This document shows, in pieces, positions 17,366 to 25,895 of a DNA stretch of 64,000 bases (position 1 is the stretch's first letter; the number at the start of each line of letters is the position of its first letter). Source of the DNA: an uncultured Pelagibacteraceae bacterium (GTDB lineage Bacteria; Pseudomonadota; Alphaproteobacteria; Pelagibacterales; Pelagibacteraceae). The notes under the pieces were generated by a model, which saw only the letters and a list, made by a program, of their open reading frames with translations, made no database searches and was not told the origin of the DNA. The translations under genes and the position numbers were made by a program. The DNA lies in assembly GCA_902555585.1 (NCBI GenBank), contig CACDSY010000004.1:124001-188000 (forward strand). Direction: 5' to 3'.

Positions 17366-18406
17366 ATGAATAAAAATTTATTATCAAGATTAGATGAGGG
17401 TCCCGTTATATTCGCAGAGGGATATTTATTTGCGATGGAAAGGAGAGGATATCTTTCTGCAGGTCCATTTGTGCCAGAAGTAGTTTTAGAGCATCCAGAT
17501 GTAGTTACACAATTACATAGAGAATTTATTAGAGCTGGTTCAGATATTGTTCAAGCTTTCACCTATTATGGACATAGAGAGAAATTAAGAATTATTGGAA
17601 AAGAACATTTGCTAGAGCCGATGCAAAAAAATGCACTTAAAATTGCAAAGGATGCGGCTAATGAATTTAAAGACTTGGATTTAATGGTTTGTGGAGATGT
17701 TGCTAATACAAATATTTTTGATCCAAATGATAAAAACTCATTCAAAGAATGTCAAAAGATGTACGAGGAGCAAGTTCTTTGGGCAAAAGAGGCTGGAGTT
17801 GATTTCATAGTTGCGGAAACAATTAATTGGGTAGATGAAATGAAAATAGCTTTAAAAGCTATAAAAGACGAAGGATTAATTGCAGTTGCAAATTATGCTA
17901 TACCCCGTGGAGATTTAACTAGAGACGGTCATACAGCCGAAGATGCATGTAAAATAATAGAAGATCTTGGTGCAGATGTTGTTGGTTTGAATTGTTACAG
18001 AGGTCCAGAAATGACCATGAAACTTTTAAAAAAAATAAGAAAAAAAGTTTCCTGTCATGTTGCAGGTCTTCCAGTTCCATATAGAACTACAGAGGAAGAA
18101 CCAGGATTTTTAAATCAGACTGACCATGGTTGTGATTGCATTCCAGGAGGAAATGCATTCCCTGTTGCTCTAGATAATTTGTATTGTAATAGATTTGAAA
18201 TGGCTGAATTTGCAAAAGAATGTCTTAAAGAAAAAATTAACTTAATCGGTATTTGTTGTGGCGCTGAGGCCCACCATGTTAGAGAAATGGCTGTTGCAGT
18301 TGGTAAAAAACCAATTGCCATGAAGTACATGCCAGATATGACTAAACATTTTCACCATGGGACAGACAAGACATTGAAAGACGTCAATAAAGAAATAAAA
18401 TACTAA
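17366..18406 (+). CDS. bhmT: Betaine-homocysteine S-methyltransferase
   Basis: BHMT transfers a methyl group from glycine betaine to homocysteine, giving methionine and dimethylglycine. The 346-aa TIM-barrel protein carries AEGYLFAMERRGYLSAGPF near the N-terminus, then AFTYYGHREKL. The zinc site is Cys210 (in VVGLNC) and the Cys297-Cys298 pair (in IGICCGAEAHH), matching the one-plus-two cysteine pattern of the family. It is followed two bases later by a dimethylglycine-dehydrogenase-type gene, which would use its product. It is divergent from the betaine-binding protein gene. Confidence 0.95.
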   Translation: MNKNLLSRLDEGPVIFAEGYLFAMERRGYLSAGPFVPEVVLEHPDVVTQLHREFIRAGSDIVQAFTYYGHREKLRIIGKEHLLEPMQKNALKIAKDAANEFKDLDLMVCGDVANTNIFDPNDKNSFKECQKMYEEQVLWAKEAGVDFIVAETINWVDEMKIALKAIKDEGLIAVANYAIPRGDLTRDGHTAEDACKIIEDLGADVVGLNCYRGPEMTMKLLKKIRKKVSCHVAGLPVPYRTTEEEPGFLNQTDHGCDCIPGGNAFPVALDNLYCNRFEMAEFAKECLKEKINLIGICCGAEAHHVREMAVAVGKKPIAMKYMPDMTKHFHHGTDKTLKDVNKEIKY

Positions 18407-18407
18407 C

Positions 18408-20813
18408 ATGCAAAATCATGCAAAAGTAGTCATCATAGGTGGCGGCGTAGTAGGCTGTTCCATTCTTTATCATTTATCAAAGTTTGGTTTAAAAGATTGT
18501 ATTCTTCTTGAAAGAAATGAACTCACATCTGGATCCTCTTGGCATGCAGCTGGAAATGTACATGTGATTTCATCTGACCCAAATATTTCTAGAATGATGG
18601 CTTATACAATCGGATTGTACAAAGAAATTGAAAAAGAGTCTGGCCATTCAGTTGGATTCAAATCAAGTGGGGGATTTTATTTGGCTTCAAATGATGTTTG
18701 GGCTGATTATTTAAAAAGAGAGAGGTCTAAAGCAAGATATATGGGTCTTGACCAAGAGTTTGTTTCTTTAGAGGAAGTAAAAAAGAAAAATCCTTTAATT
18801 GATCCATCAAGATACCTTCTAGCATTGTGGGATCCAATTGACGGGGAAGTAGACCCATCAGGTGTGACTTATGCTTTTGCTAAAGCAGCAAAAGTTCATG
18901 GTGGAAAATATTATACACATACAGTTGTAAAAGACACAAAACAAAAAGAGGATGGAAGTTGGGATGTGATAACTGACAAGGGCAATATAAAAGCTGAAAT
19001 AGTTATTAACGCTGGAGGTTTATGGGCAAGAGAAGTTGGACAGCTTGCAGGAATTAATCTACCAGTTCAACCAATGGAGCATCACTACTTAATCACTGAA
19101 GCTATTCCAGAAATTGAAGCAATGGGTGATCAAAGAATTCCTATTGGAACTGATTTTGAAGGTAACATTTATTTTAGACAAGAAGGAAAAGGAATGCTTC
19201 TTGGAACTTATGAACCAAAATCAACACCATGGAAGGTTGAAGGAACACCTATGAATTTTGGTCATGAGTTATTAGAACCAAAACTAGATAATATTCAAGA
19301 TAGATTAGCAATAGGTTTTGAAAGAATGCCAGCGTTAGAAAAGGCAGGAATTAAAAATATTGTAAATGGGCCTTTTACTTTTGGACCTGATGGATCACCA
19401 TTAATTGGTCCTGTTCCCGGAATGAAAAATTATTGGGTAGCAGTGGGTGTAATGGCTGGTTTTTGTCAAGGAGGAGGAGTTGGAAAATGTATTGCTGAAT
19501 GGATAATTGATGGAGAACCATCGATAGATGTCTGGGCAATGGATGTTGCAAGATTTGGAGATTATGCATCACCTCAATATGGAACAATTAAATCTTCTGA
19601 AAATTATGAACGAAGATTTATTATGACATTTCCAAATGAAACTTTACCGAAAGGAAGAAAACAAAAAACAACAGCACTTTATGACCGGTTTATAGATCAA
19701 GGTGCAGTTATGGGAGACAGCTTTGGTTTAGAAAATGTTTTATGGTTTGCAAAGGATAAAAAAGATGCATACGAAGAGCCAACTATAAAAAGATCTAGAT
19801 CACATAATTATGTCTCAAAAGAAGTTATTAATGTGAGAGAAAATGTTGGTTTAATTGAAGTTGCCAATTTTTCAAAACATCAATTTAAAGGAAAAGATGC
19901 AAGAAAGTTTTTAGATCATATTATGGCAGGTAAGCTCCCTAATCCTGGAAGAATATCTTTATCTCCAATGTTATCCTATAGAGGAAAATTATGTGGCGAT
20001 CTTACAGTTTCATGCCTTGATGAAAATGAATTTATGGTTTTTGGTTCGGGTGCCGCTCAAGAAATGCACAGACGTTGGTTTGAAAGTCATTTAGATAAAT
20101 TTAATGTTGAATATAAAAATAGATCAGATGAATTTCACGGGATATCTATAGCAGGACCTAATTCAAGAAAAGTTTTAGAAAAAATAGTTAGAGATAATGT
20201 ATCTAATGAAAAATTTAAATTTAGAGATTCAAGAAGAATGTTTGTTGGTGGTGTTCCAGCAATTATAAACCGTATTTCCTTCACTGGTGAACTTGGTTAT
20301 GAAATATATGTTGCACCGCATTTCCAAATAAAACTTTATGAAGAGTTAATAGAGGCTGGAAAAGAATTTGATATTAAACCTTTTGGTGGAAGAGCTTTAA
20401 TGTCTATGAGATTAGAGAAAAACTGGGGTGCATGGACTTTAGATTATCGACCTGATTTTACTGCCAAAGAAGCTGGATTAGATAATTTTATTAATTGGAA
20501 TAAAGAATTTATAGGCAAAGAAAAAGCTAAAATTGATAACAGTTCAAATAGATTGGTTCCTTTAATTATTCAAACAAACGATATTGATGTCACAAACAAT
20601 GAAGCTGTGATGAAAGGCGATAATAGCATTGGATATATAACCTCAGGTGGATTTGCTCATTTTGTAAATAAGAGTGTTGCTTTTTCATATATAGATCAAA
20701 AACATTTGTCATCCGAAGATGGAATACAAGTTGAAATTAACGGAGATTTATTCAATTGCTCAATCATCAAAGAACCGCTTTATGATCCAAGTGGAGAAAA
20801 AATGAGAGGTTAA
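18408..20813 (+). CDS. Dimethylglycine dehydrogenase-type flavoprotein (first copy)
   Basis: The 801-aa protein has an N-terminal DAO domain with GGGVVG at 11-16 and SSWHAAG around His46, which corresponds to the histidine that carries covalent FAD in dimethylglycine dehydrogenase. The C-terminal half is a GcvT domain (LSYRGKLCGDLTVSC, GISIAGPNSRKVL, ISFTGELGYEIYV) that accepts the released one-carbon unit on tetrahydrofolate. Position directly after BHMT makes dimethylglycine the likely substrate. Sarcosine dehydrogenase is the alternative. Electrons would go to the ETF encoded at 30068-31770. It overlaps the next gene by one base. Confidence 0.9.
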   Translation: MQNHAKVVIIGGGVVGCSILYHLSKFGLKDCILLERNELTSGSSWHAAGNVHVISSDPNISRMMAYTIGLYKEIEKESGHSVGFKSSGGFYLASNDVWADYLKRERSKARYMGLDQEFVSLEEVKKKNPLIDPSRYLLALWDPIDGEVDPSGVTYAFAKAAKVHGGKYYTHTVVKDTKQKEDGSWDVITDKGNIKAEIVINAGGLWAREVGQLAGINLPVQPMEHHYLITEAIPEIEAMGDQRIPIGTDFEGNIYFRQEGKGMLLGTYEPKSTPWKVEGTPMNFGHELLEPKLDNIQDRLAIGFERMPALEKAGIKNIVNGPFTFGPDGSPLIGPVPGMKNYWVAVGVMAGFCQGGGVGKCIAEWIIDGEPSIDVWAMDVARFGDYASPQYGTIKSSENYERRFIMTFPNETLPKGRKQKTTALYDRFIDQGAVMGDSFGLENVLWFAKDKKDAYEEPTIKRSRSHNYVSKEVINVRENVGLIEVANFSKHQFKGKDARKFLDHIMAGKLPNPGRISLSPMLSYRGKLCGDLTVSCLDENEFMVFGSGAAQEMHRRWFESHLDKFNVEYKNRSDEFHGISIAGPNSRKVLEKIVRDNVSNEKFKFRDSRRMFVGGVPAIINRISFTGELGYEIYVAPHFQIKLYEELIEAGKEFDIKPFGGRALMSMRLEKNWGAWTLDYRPDFTAKEAGLDNFINWNKEFIGKEKAKIDNSSNRLVPLIIQTNDIDVTNNEAVMKGDNSIGYITSGGFAHFVNKSVAFSYIDQKHLSSEDGIQVEINGDLFNCSIIKEPLYDPSGEKMRG

Positions 20814-21442
20814 TGGCTCAAAAAGATGTAGGAAATAAAGTTCCAATTTACAAACTAAAAGAAACAAAAGAGGTAATGGATTTTTATGACGAATGGGGTC
20901 AGGATAATAAATATGATCAAGACATGGTTGATTGGAATTATACTGGTCCAAAAGAAACAGCGGAAGTTTTTAATAAACATCAAAAAGAAAAAGATATCGA
21001 TATTTATGATGCTGGATGTGGAACCGGATTGGTTGGTGTTGAATTAAAAAAGTATGGTTTCGCTAATTTTTTTGGTGCCGATCTATCCCAAAAACTTTTG
21101 GATTTGGTTCCAAACAATCTTTATAAAAAATTAGATAAAGTTGATTTAAATAAACCAATCAATGAAAAAAATGATCAATATGATGCTTTAATGTGTGTGG
21201 GCACATTTACTTTTGGACATGTAAAACCACCTGCATTAGACGAGTTTATTAGAATTACTAAAAATAAAGGTTTAATTTGTTTCACTATAAATGAAGGAAT
21301 ATATGAGGAATATGGATTTGATAAAAAAATTAAACAATTAACAAATGAAAATAAATGGAAGGAAATAGAGTTTTTTAAATCTGAATATATTGCTAGTAAA
21401 GATGTAAATGCATGGCTTGGCCTATATGAGTTGACAAAATAA
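20813..21442 (+). CDS. Class I SAM-dependent methyltransferase (METTL27-like)
   Basis: The 209-aa protein contains DFYDEWGQDNKYDQDMVDWNY near residues 23-43. This is followed by the SAM-binding loop YDAGCGTGLVGVELKKYG and GADLSQKLL, which resemble the WBSCR27/METTL27 branch. ALMCVGTFTFGHVKP is the post-motif region. The substrate is unknown. Its location between a dimethylglycine-dehydrogenase-type gene and a Rieske oxygenase suggests a small methylated amine or acid, but nothing in the sequence proves this. The start overlaps the previous stop (TAATG). Confidence 0.85.
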   Translation: MAQKDVGNKVPIYKLKETKEVMDFYDEWGQDNKYDQDMVDWNYTGPKETAEVFNKHQKEKDIDIYDAGCGTGLVGVELKKYGFANFFGADLSQKLLDLVPNNLYKKLDKVDLNKPINEKNDQYDALMCVGTFTFGHVKPPALDEFIRITKNKGLICFTINEGIYEEYGFDKKIKQLTNENKWKEIEFFKSEYIASKDVNAWLGLYELTK

Positions 21443-21443
21443 A

Positions 21444-22619
21444 ATGTCAGCTATTTATAAAATAATAGATAAAAAAAAATTAGATATAGTTAAGAGACCA
21501 ATTTCTAAAGCACATGGACTTCCCAATGAATGTTATACAAGAAAAGATTATACTTTAATAGAAAGAGAAAAAATATTTGAAAATAAATGGACAGTAATAG
21601 GAGTAGCAAGTTCTTTACCAAATATCGGTGATGTAAAACCATTTAATTTGTTAGGACTTCCATTATTTTTAATCAGGAATAAAAAAAATCAAATAAAAGT
21701 TTTTCACAACGTCTGTAGTCATAGAGGAGTAAAGTTAGTAAACAAAAAAGGTAATATTAGAAACGTTATTAGATGTCCTTATCATTCATGGTCATACACA
21801 TCAGATGGAAAGCTAATTGCAACACCTCATATAGGTGGGATGTACAAACATAGTAGCGCAAAATTTAAAAAAAATAAGAATAATCTAAAAGAAATAAGAT
21901 CATATGTTTGGTTAGATTTAATTTTTATTAATATTCGCAATAATGAAATTCCATTTGAAAAATATATTAAACCATTGAGTGATAGATGGTCAAAATTTTG
22001 GAAAATAAAAGATAGAAAATTAATTAATCATGCAAGTGATTTTGGTTATTTTAAATTGAATGCAAAATGTAATTGGAAATTTGCTATTGAAAATTACTGT
22101 GAAAGTTATCATTTGCCGTGGGTTCACCCAGGTCTAAATACTTATTCAAAATTAGAAGATCATTATCATATTCAAGGATTGCCAAACCGTTTTGCAGGCC
22201 AAGGCACTGTTGTTTATAATCCAAAATTTAAAGGAAAGGAAAAATTTCCCTGTTTTCCGAACTGGCCGAAAGATAAAGAGAATATCGCAGAATATGTAGC
22301 TTTATTTCCTAATGTTATGCTAGGTATACACAAAGACCATTTCTACGCGTACTGGTTAGAACCTATTAATCATAAAAAAACTTTAGAACATATGGAAATA
22401 TATTATGTAGGTGAAAAAGCCTCAAAAGCTCTAGAATTTAAAACACTAAGAAAACAAAATCTTAAATTGTGGGAAAGTATTCAAAAAGAAGACGTAGATA
22501 TAATTCAAAGAATGCAATTAGGCCGCAACTCCCATGCATATAATGGTGGAAATTTTTCTCCTGATATGGATAATCCAACGCACCAGTTTCATAAATGGGT
22601 TGCATCTAACCTTATGTAG
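21444..22619 (+). CDS. Rieske non-heme iron oxygenase alpha subunit (candidate quaternary-amine demethylase)
   Basis: The 391-aa protein has a Rieske [2Fe-2S] domain with Cys91-X-His93 and Cys111-X2-His114. The mononuclear iron motif is ENYCESYHLPWVHPG, giving His223 and His228, with a downstream Asp in EDVDIIQRMQ as probable third ligand. The residue bridging the two metal centres is Glu220 rather than the Asp usual in aromatic dioxygenases. As I recall, carnitine monooxygenase CntA also has Glu there. With BHMT and DMGDH beside it, oxidative N-demethylation of betaine or a related compound is plausible. No reductase subunit is adjacent, so electron supply must come from elsewhere. Confidence 0.85.
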   Translation: MSAIYKIIDKKKLDIVKRPISKAHGLPNECYTRKDYTLIEREKIFENKWTVIGVASSLPNIGDVKPFNLLGLPLFLIRNKKNQIKVFHNVCSHRGVKLVNKKGNIRNVIRCPYHSWSYTSDGKLIATPHIGGMYKHSSAKFKKNKNNLKEIRSYVWLDLIFINIRNNEIPFEKYIKPLSDRWSKFWKIKDRKLINHASDFGYFKLNAKCNWKFAIENYCESYHLPWVHPGLNTYSKLEDHYHIQGLPNRFAGQGTVVYNPKFKGKEKFPCFPNWPKDKENIAEYVALFPNVMLGIHKDHFYAYWLEPINHKKTLEHMEIYYVGEKASKALEFKTLRKQNLKLWESIQKEDVDIIQRMQLGRNSHAYNGGNFSPDMDNPTHQFHKWVASNLM

Positions 22620-22633
22620 AAAGAGAGAATAAA

Positions 22634-23074
22634 ATGTATAGACCTTTGCCAGATGAATTAACAATAAAGAGTTCTCCAATTGAAGGTTTAGGATTATTCG
22701 CAACTAAAGAAATTAAAGCTAATACTTTTATTGGTATCACTCACATAAGAGATGAGCAGTTTGAAAATAAATATATAAGAACTCCATTAGGTGGTTTTTA
22801 CAATCATTCTGATAGTCCCACGGTTCAAAGAATGGTATCTAATATTTTACCTACATTAAAATTTGGTGATCCAATTGATCCTACCGCAAAAGCAAAAAAA
22901 TTTAACGAAAATGATGATAATTTAGAAAACATGTATTATAATTTAAGAGAGAAACCAGACGCAAAATATTTTTTTATGGTTTCAATAAAAGATTTGAAAC
23001 CAGGAGATGAGCTTTGTGCAAATTATAATTTATACACCTATCCAAAAACAGGAGTTGGTGTACAGATGTTATAG
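22634..23074 (+). CDS. SET-domain protein
   Basis: The 146-aa protein shows the SET signature in order: SPIEGLGLFATKEIKANTF at 15-33, GGFYNHSDSPT (the NHS/NHxxxP pseudoknot element) and LKPGDELCANYNLY near the C-terminus. SET proteins are SAM-dependent lysine methyltransferases. Bacterial copies are often of unknown target and resemble eukaryotic ones. Its position between the Rieske and DddP-like genes is hard to explain metabolically. The C-terminus lacks a cysteine-rich post-SET region. Confidence 0.85.
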   Translation: MYRPLPDELTIKSSPIEGLGLFATKEIKANTFIGITHIRDEQFENKYIRTPLGGFYNHSDSPTVQRMVSNILPTLKFGDPIDPTAKAKKFNENDDNLENMYYNLREKPDAKYFFMVSIKDLKPGDELCANYNLYTYPKTGVGVQML

Positions 23075-23076
23075 AG

Positions 23077-24312
23077 ATGAAGTTTAACAGAAAAATTCTT
23101 TCAGAAAACCAACCAATTAAGAAATATATTTCAAAAAAAAGATTAAGAGAAGATGAAATAGATTTTGACGAACTTAGATCTTATAGACTTGACAGATTAA
23201 GAAATGAATTAAAGAAAAATAATATAGAGGCATGTATTTTATTTGATCCAGTAAATGTAAGGTATGCATTAGATACTGTGAATATGAGTGTTTATAATAT
23301 GCATAATCTTACAAGATATTGTTTTATCTCTGTTGATGGTCCAACAATATTATATGAATATTTTAACTGTGAAATATTATCTAAAGGTCTCAATTTAATA
23401 GATGAAATAAGACCAGCAATTACTTGGGATTATTTTAGCAATGGTGACCAATCAGAGTTGCAACTTAAAAAATGGGTCAATGAAGTAAATGATTTATCTA
23501 ACTCTTATTTTAAAAGTAAAAAAATCGCAATTGATGTAATCAATGGTCCAGCCGTAAATGAGCTTAATAAAAAAGGAATTCAAGTTTTAGAAGCGAAAAA
23601 AATACTTGAACAGGCTAGAGTTATTAAATCGTCTGAAGAAATTAAATGCATGCGAGCAGCTTTAGATGTTGCTGATATTGGAATAATTAAAATGAGAGAT
23701 TATTTGAAATCAGGAATTACTGAAGATGAGTTATGGTCGATTTTACATAAAACGAACATTGAAAATGGTGGAGAGTGGATAGAGTGTAGAATATTATCTT
23801 CAGGCTCTAGAACCAATCCTTGGATGCAAGAAAGTAGTAATAAGATTATTCAAGATGGTGAGATCGTATCCTTTGATACAGATATGGTAGGCCCTTATGG
23901 ATATTGTGCAGATATTTCTAGAGCTTTTGTTTGTGGAAATAAATTTAATGAACATCAAAAAAAAATTTATTCAACAGCAGTTGAGCAGATTGACTATAAT
24001 TCAAGATTAATTAAAGATGGAGTATCATTTAGAGAATTTACTGAAAAGGCATGGATACTTCCTGAAAAATATTACGGAAATAGATATTCAGTCATGCTTC
24101 ATGGAATAGGTTTATGTGATGAGTGGCCAGCAATTAGATATCCGACTGATGGTGGAGAAAGAAGCGGTATATTTCAAAAAAATATGACAATTACCCTAGA
24201 AAGTTATATCGGCGAAGTTGGAGGTCATGAGGGAGTGAAATTAGAACAACAATATTTAGTTGGCGAAAATGGATTAGAATTAATGTCTCATCATCCTTTA
24301 GAACAAATTTAA
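23077..24312 (+). CDS. dddP: M24-family protein of the DddP (DMSP lyase) type
   Basis: The 411-aa pita-bread-fold protein resembles DMSP lyase DddP far more than prolidase: ILFDPVNVRYALDTVNM, NGGEWIECRILSSGSRTNPW, SFDTDMVGPYGYCADISR and LHGIGLCDEWPAIRYP. DddP cleaves DMSP to DMS and acrylate. Metal ligands appear complete: Asp267, Asp269, Asp279, His342, Glu375 and Glu390, with spacing very close to the six ligands I recall for Roseobacter DddP. The gene is coupled by TAATG to a small kinase. Relatives outside the DddP branch do not cleave DMSP, so activity is likely but not certain. Confidence 0.8.
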   Translation: MKFNRKILSENQPIKKYISKKRLREDEIDFDELRSYRLDRLRNELKKNNIEACILFDPVNVRYALDTVNMSVYNMHNLTRYCFISVDGPTILYEYFNCEILSKGLNLIDEIRPAITWDYFSNGDQSELQLKKWVNEVNDLSNSYFKSKKIAIDVINGPAVNELNKKGIQVLEAKKILEQARVIKSSEEIKCMRAALDVADIGIIKMRDYLKSGITEDELWSILHKTNIENGGEWIECRILSSGSRTNPWMQESSNKIIQDGEIVSFDTDMVGPYGYCADISRAFVCGNKFNEHQKKIYSTAVEQIDYNSRLIKDGVSFREFTEKAWILPEKYYGNRYSVMLHGIGLCDEWPAIRYPTDGGERSGIFQKNMTITLESYIGEVGGHEGVKLEQQYLVGENGLELMSHHPLEQI

Positions 24313-24719
24313 TGAAAATAGTTTTAATTATGGGTTTGCCTGGGGCTGGCAAAACAACATTGGCAGAAGAACTTGCTCCAAAACTGAATGCAAAAAGATT
24401 AAATGCTGACGAAGTTAGAAAAGAAGCAAATGATTGGGATTTTTCTGAGGAGGGTAGAAAAAGACAAGCTAAAAGAATGGCAGACTTTGCTTTAAAGCTG
24501 AAAAATCAAGGAAATTATGTTGTGGCAGATTTTATTTGCCCAACTCCAGAAGCAAGAAGTTTATTCCCTGCAGATTTTGTTATTTGGGTAGACACGATTA
24601 AAGAAGGAAGGTTTGACGATACTAATCAAATGTTTGTCAAACCAGAAAAATATGATTTTCATGTAACTACTCAAGATGCTAAGTTTTGGGCGGATAAAAT
24701 AATAAAGGAGATATCATAA
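24312..24719 (+). CDS. Small P-loop kinase, adenylylsulfate-kinase-like
   Basis: The 135-aa protein has the Walker A motif GLPGAGKTT at 8-16, then LNADEVRKEANDWDFSEEGR and VVADFICPTPEARSLF, which resemble APS kinase (CysC). It is shorter than CysC (about 200 aa). The second half diverges, so it may phosphorylate another small molecule. One-base overlaps join it to the DddP-like gene upstream and the nucleotidyltransferase-like gene downstream. A kinase plus nucleotidyltransferase would first phosphorylate and then nucleotidylate a substrate, but no substrate is evident. Confidence 0.8.
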   Translation: MKIVLIMGLPGAGKTTLAEELAPKLNAKRLNADEVRKEANDWDFSEEGRKRQAKRMADFALKLKNQGNYVVADFICPTPEARSLFPADFVIWVDTIKEGRFDDTNQMFVKPEKYDFHVTTQDAKFWADKIIKEIS

Positions 24720-25093
24720 TGAGTTATGAATGGGATAATAAAAAACCAACAGCACAAATGCTTGGAAGATGGCAGCCATTTCATGAGGGTCACTATACTT
24801 TATTTAAAGAGATCATCAAAAAGACCGGTCAAGTGTGTATTCAAATAAGAGACGTTCAAGGAGTTGATGACAATCCATTCGACTTTGAAACGGTAAAAAA
24901 AAATATTGAAAATAAATTAAATCCTGAATTTGAAGGAAGATTTAAAATAATGATGGTGCCAAATATTACAAATATTTGTTATGGGAGAGGAGTTGGTTAC
25001 AAAATTGAGGAGATAGTATTGTCTGAAGAAATACAAAAAATTTCTGCCACAAAAATTAGAGCTAAAATGCGTGAAGATGGTGAGTTAAAATAA
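24719..25093 (+). CDS. Cytidylyltransferase-like nucleotidyltransferase
   Basis: The 124-aa protein shows GRWQPFHEGH at 16-25, the HxGH-type nucleotide-binding motif of the nucleotidyltransferase superfamily. The later ISATKIR element (108-114) matches the ISxTxxR signature. It is too short for NadD or NadM and lacks their other motifs. Close analogues include small CTP/ATP transferases in sugar or lipid headgroup activation and in marine phages. It follows the P-loop kinase with a one-base overlap. Which nucleotide and acceptor it uses cannot be told from sequence. Confidence 0.8.
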   Translation: MSYEWDNKKPTAQMLGRWQPFHEGHYTLFKEIIKKTGQVCIQIRDVQGVDDNPFDFETVKKNIENKLNPEFEGRFKIMMVPNITNICYGRGVGYKIEEIVLSEEIQKISATKIRAKMREDGELK

Positions 25094-25100
25094 TTACAAT

Positions 25101-25874
25101 ATGAATGTAAAAACAAAAAAATTAGGAAACGGAATTACAAATGTAATAATTAATGATCCTAAAACTTATAATTCACTTTCATTTAAAACTTTAAGGGATC
25201 TTTTGAATACTTTTACTCGATTAGATAAGGATGATAATACAAGAGTAATAATATTAGAGGGATCAGGTAAAGGATTCAGCGCCGGCCATAATCTTAAAGA
25301 GGTTGGTGGAATTAAAAATAGATTAAATCACTTAAAATTATTTAATCTTTGCTCAAAATTAATGATGAAAATTGTTGAAGGAAAGAAGCCTGTTATTGCA
25401 AAAGTACATGGTGCAGCTTATGCAGCTGGATGTCAGTTAGCCGCAAGTTGTGACCTTGCTTACAGTACAACAAATGCCACCTTTGCAACACCAGGAGTAA
25501 ATATAGGACTTTTCTGCAGTACTCCGATGGTTGCTGTGAGTAGAAAAGTAACTCGTAAAATCATGATGAAGATGCTTTTAACTGGAGAGCCAATAAATGC
25601 TAAATATGCAAAAGATATTGGTTTAATTAATGATTGTTTTTCAAGCAAAAAACTTAATTCAGAAGTTTTAAAAATTGCAAAAACCATTTCTTCAAAATCA
25701 AATTTAACAATTAAAATTGGTAAACAAGCTTTCTACAAACAATTAGAAATGCCATTAGGAGATGCATACAAATTTACGAGTAAAATGATGACTTTAAATA
25801 TGGCTTCACAAGATGCAAAAGAGGGAATATCAGCTTTTTTACAAAAAAGAAAACCTAACTGGAAAAATAAATAA
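25101..25874 (+). CDS. Crotonase-superfamily protein (ECHDC3-like)
   Basis: The 257-aa protein has the oxyanion-hole strands GKGFSAGHNLKEV (about 57-67) and HGAAYAAGCQLAASCDLA (about 103-120). The block FATPGVNIGLFCSTP matches the ECHDC3-like branch. The two glutamates that catalyse hydration in true enoyl-CoA hydratases are not seen at their usual places. It could act on acryloyl-CoA or another acyl-CoA in the DMSP branch, or be a non-hydratase crotonase. It lies eight bases downstream of the nucleotidyltransferase gene. Confidence 0.85.
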   Translation: MNVKTKKLGNGITNVIINDPKTYNSLSFKTLRDLLNTFTRLDKDDNTRVIILEGSGKGFSAGHNLKEVGGIKNRLNHLKLFNLCSKLMMKIVEGKKPVIAKVHGAAYAAGCQLAASCDLAYSTTNATFATPGVNIGLFCSTPMVAVSRKVTRKIMMKMLLTGEPINAKYAKDIGLINDCFSSKKLNSEVLKIAKTISSKSNLTIKIGKQAFYKQLEMPLGDAYKFTSKMMTLNMASQDAKEGISAFLQKRKPNWKNK

Positions 25875-25895
25875 TAATTATTTTTAATTTAAATT

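Noticed and set aside
24312..24719. Genuine CysC (APS kinase)
   Set aside because: Only the P-loop half resembles CysC; the protein is about one-third shorter and no sulfate assimilation genes are near.
24719..25093. NadD/NadM assignment of the nucleotidyltransferase
   Set aside because: The HxGH and ISxTxxR motifs fit the superfamily, but 124 aa is too short and other NMN-adenylyltransferase features are missing.
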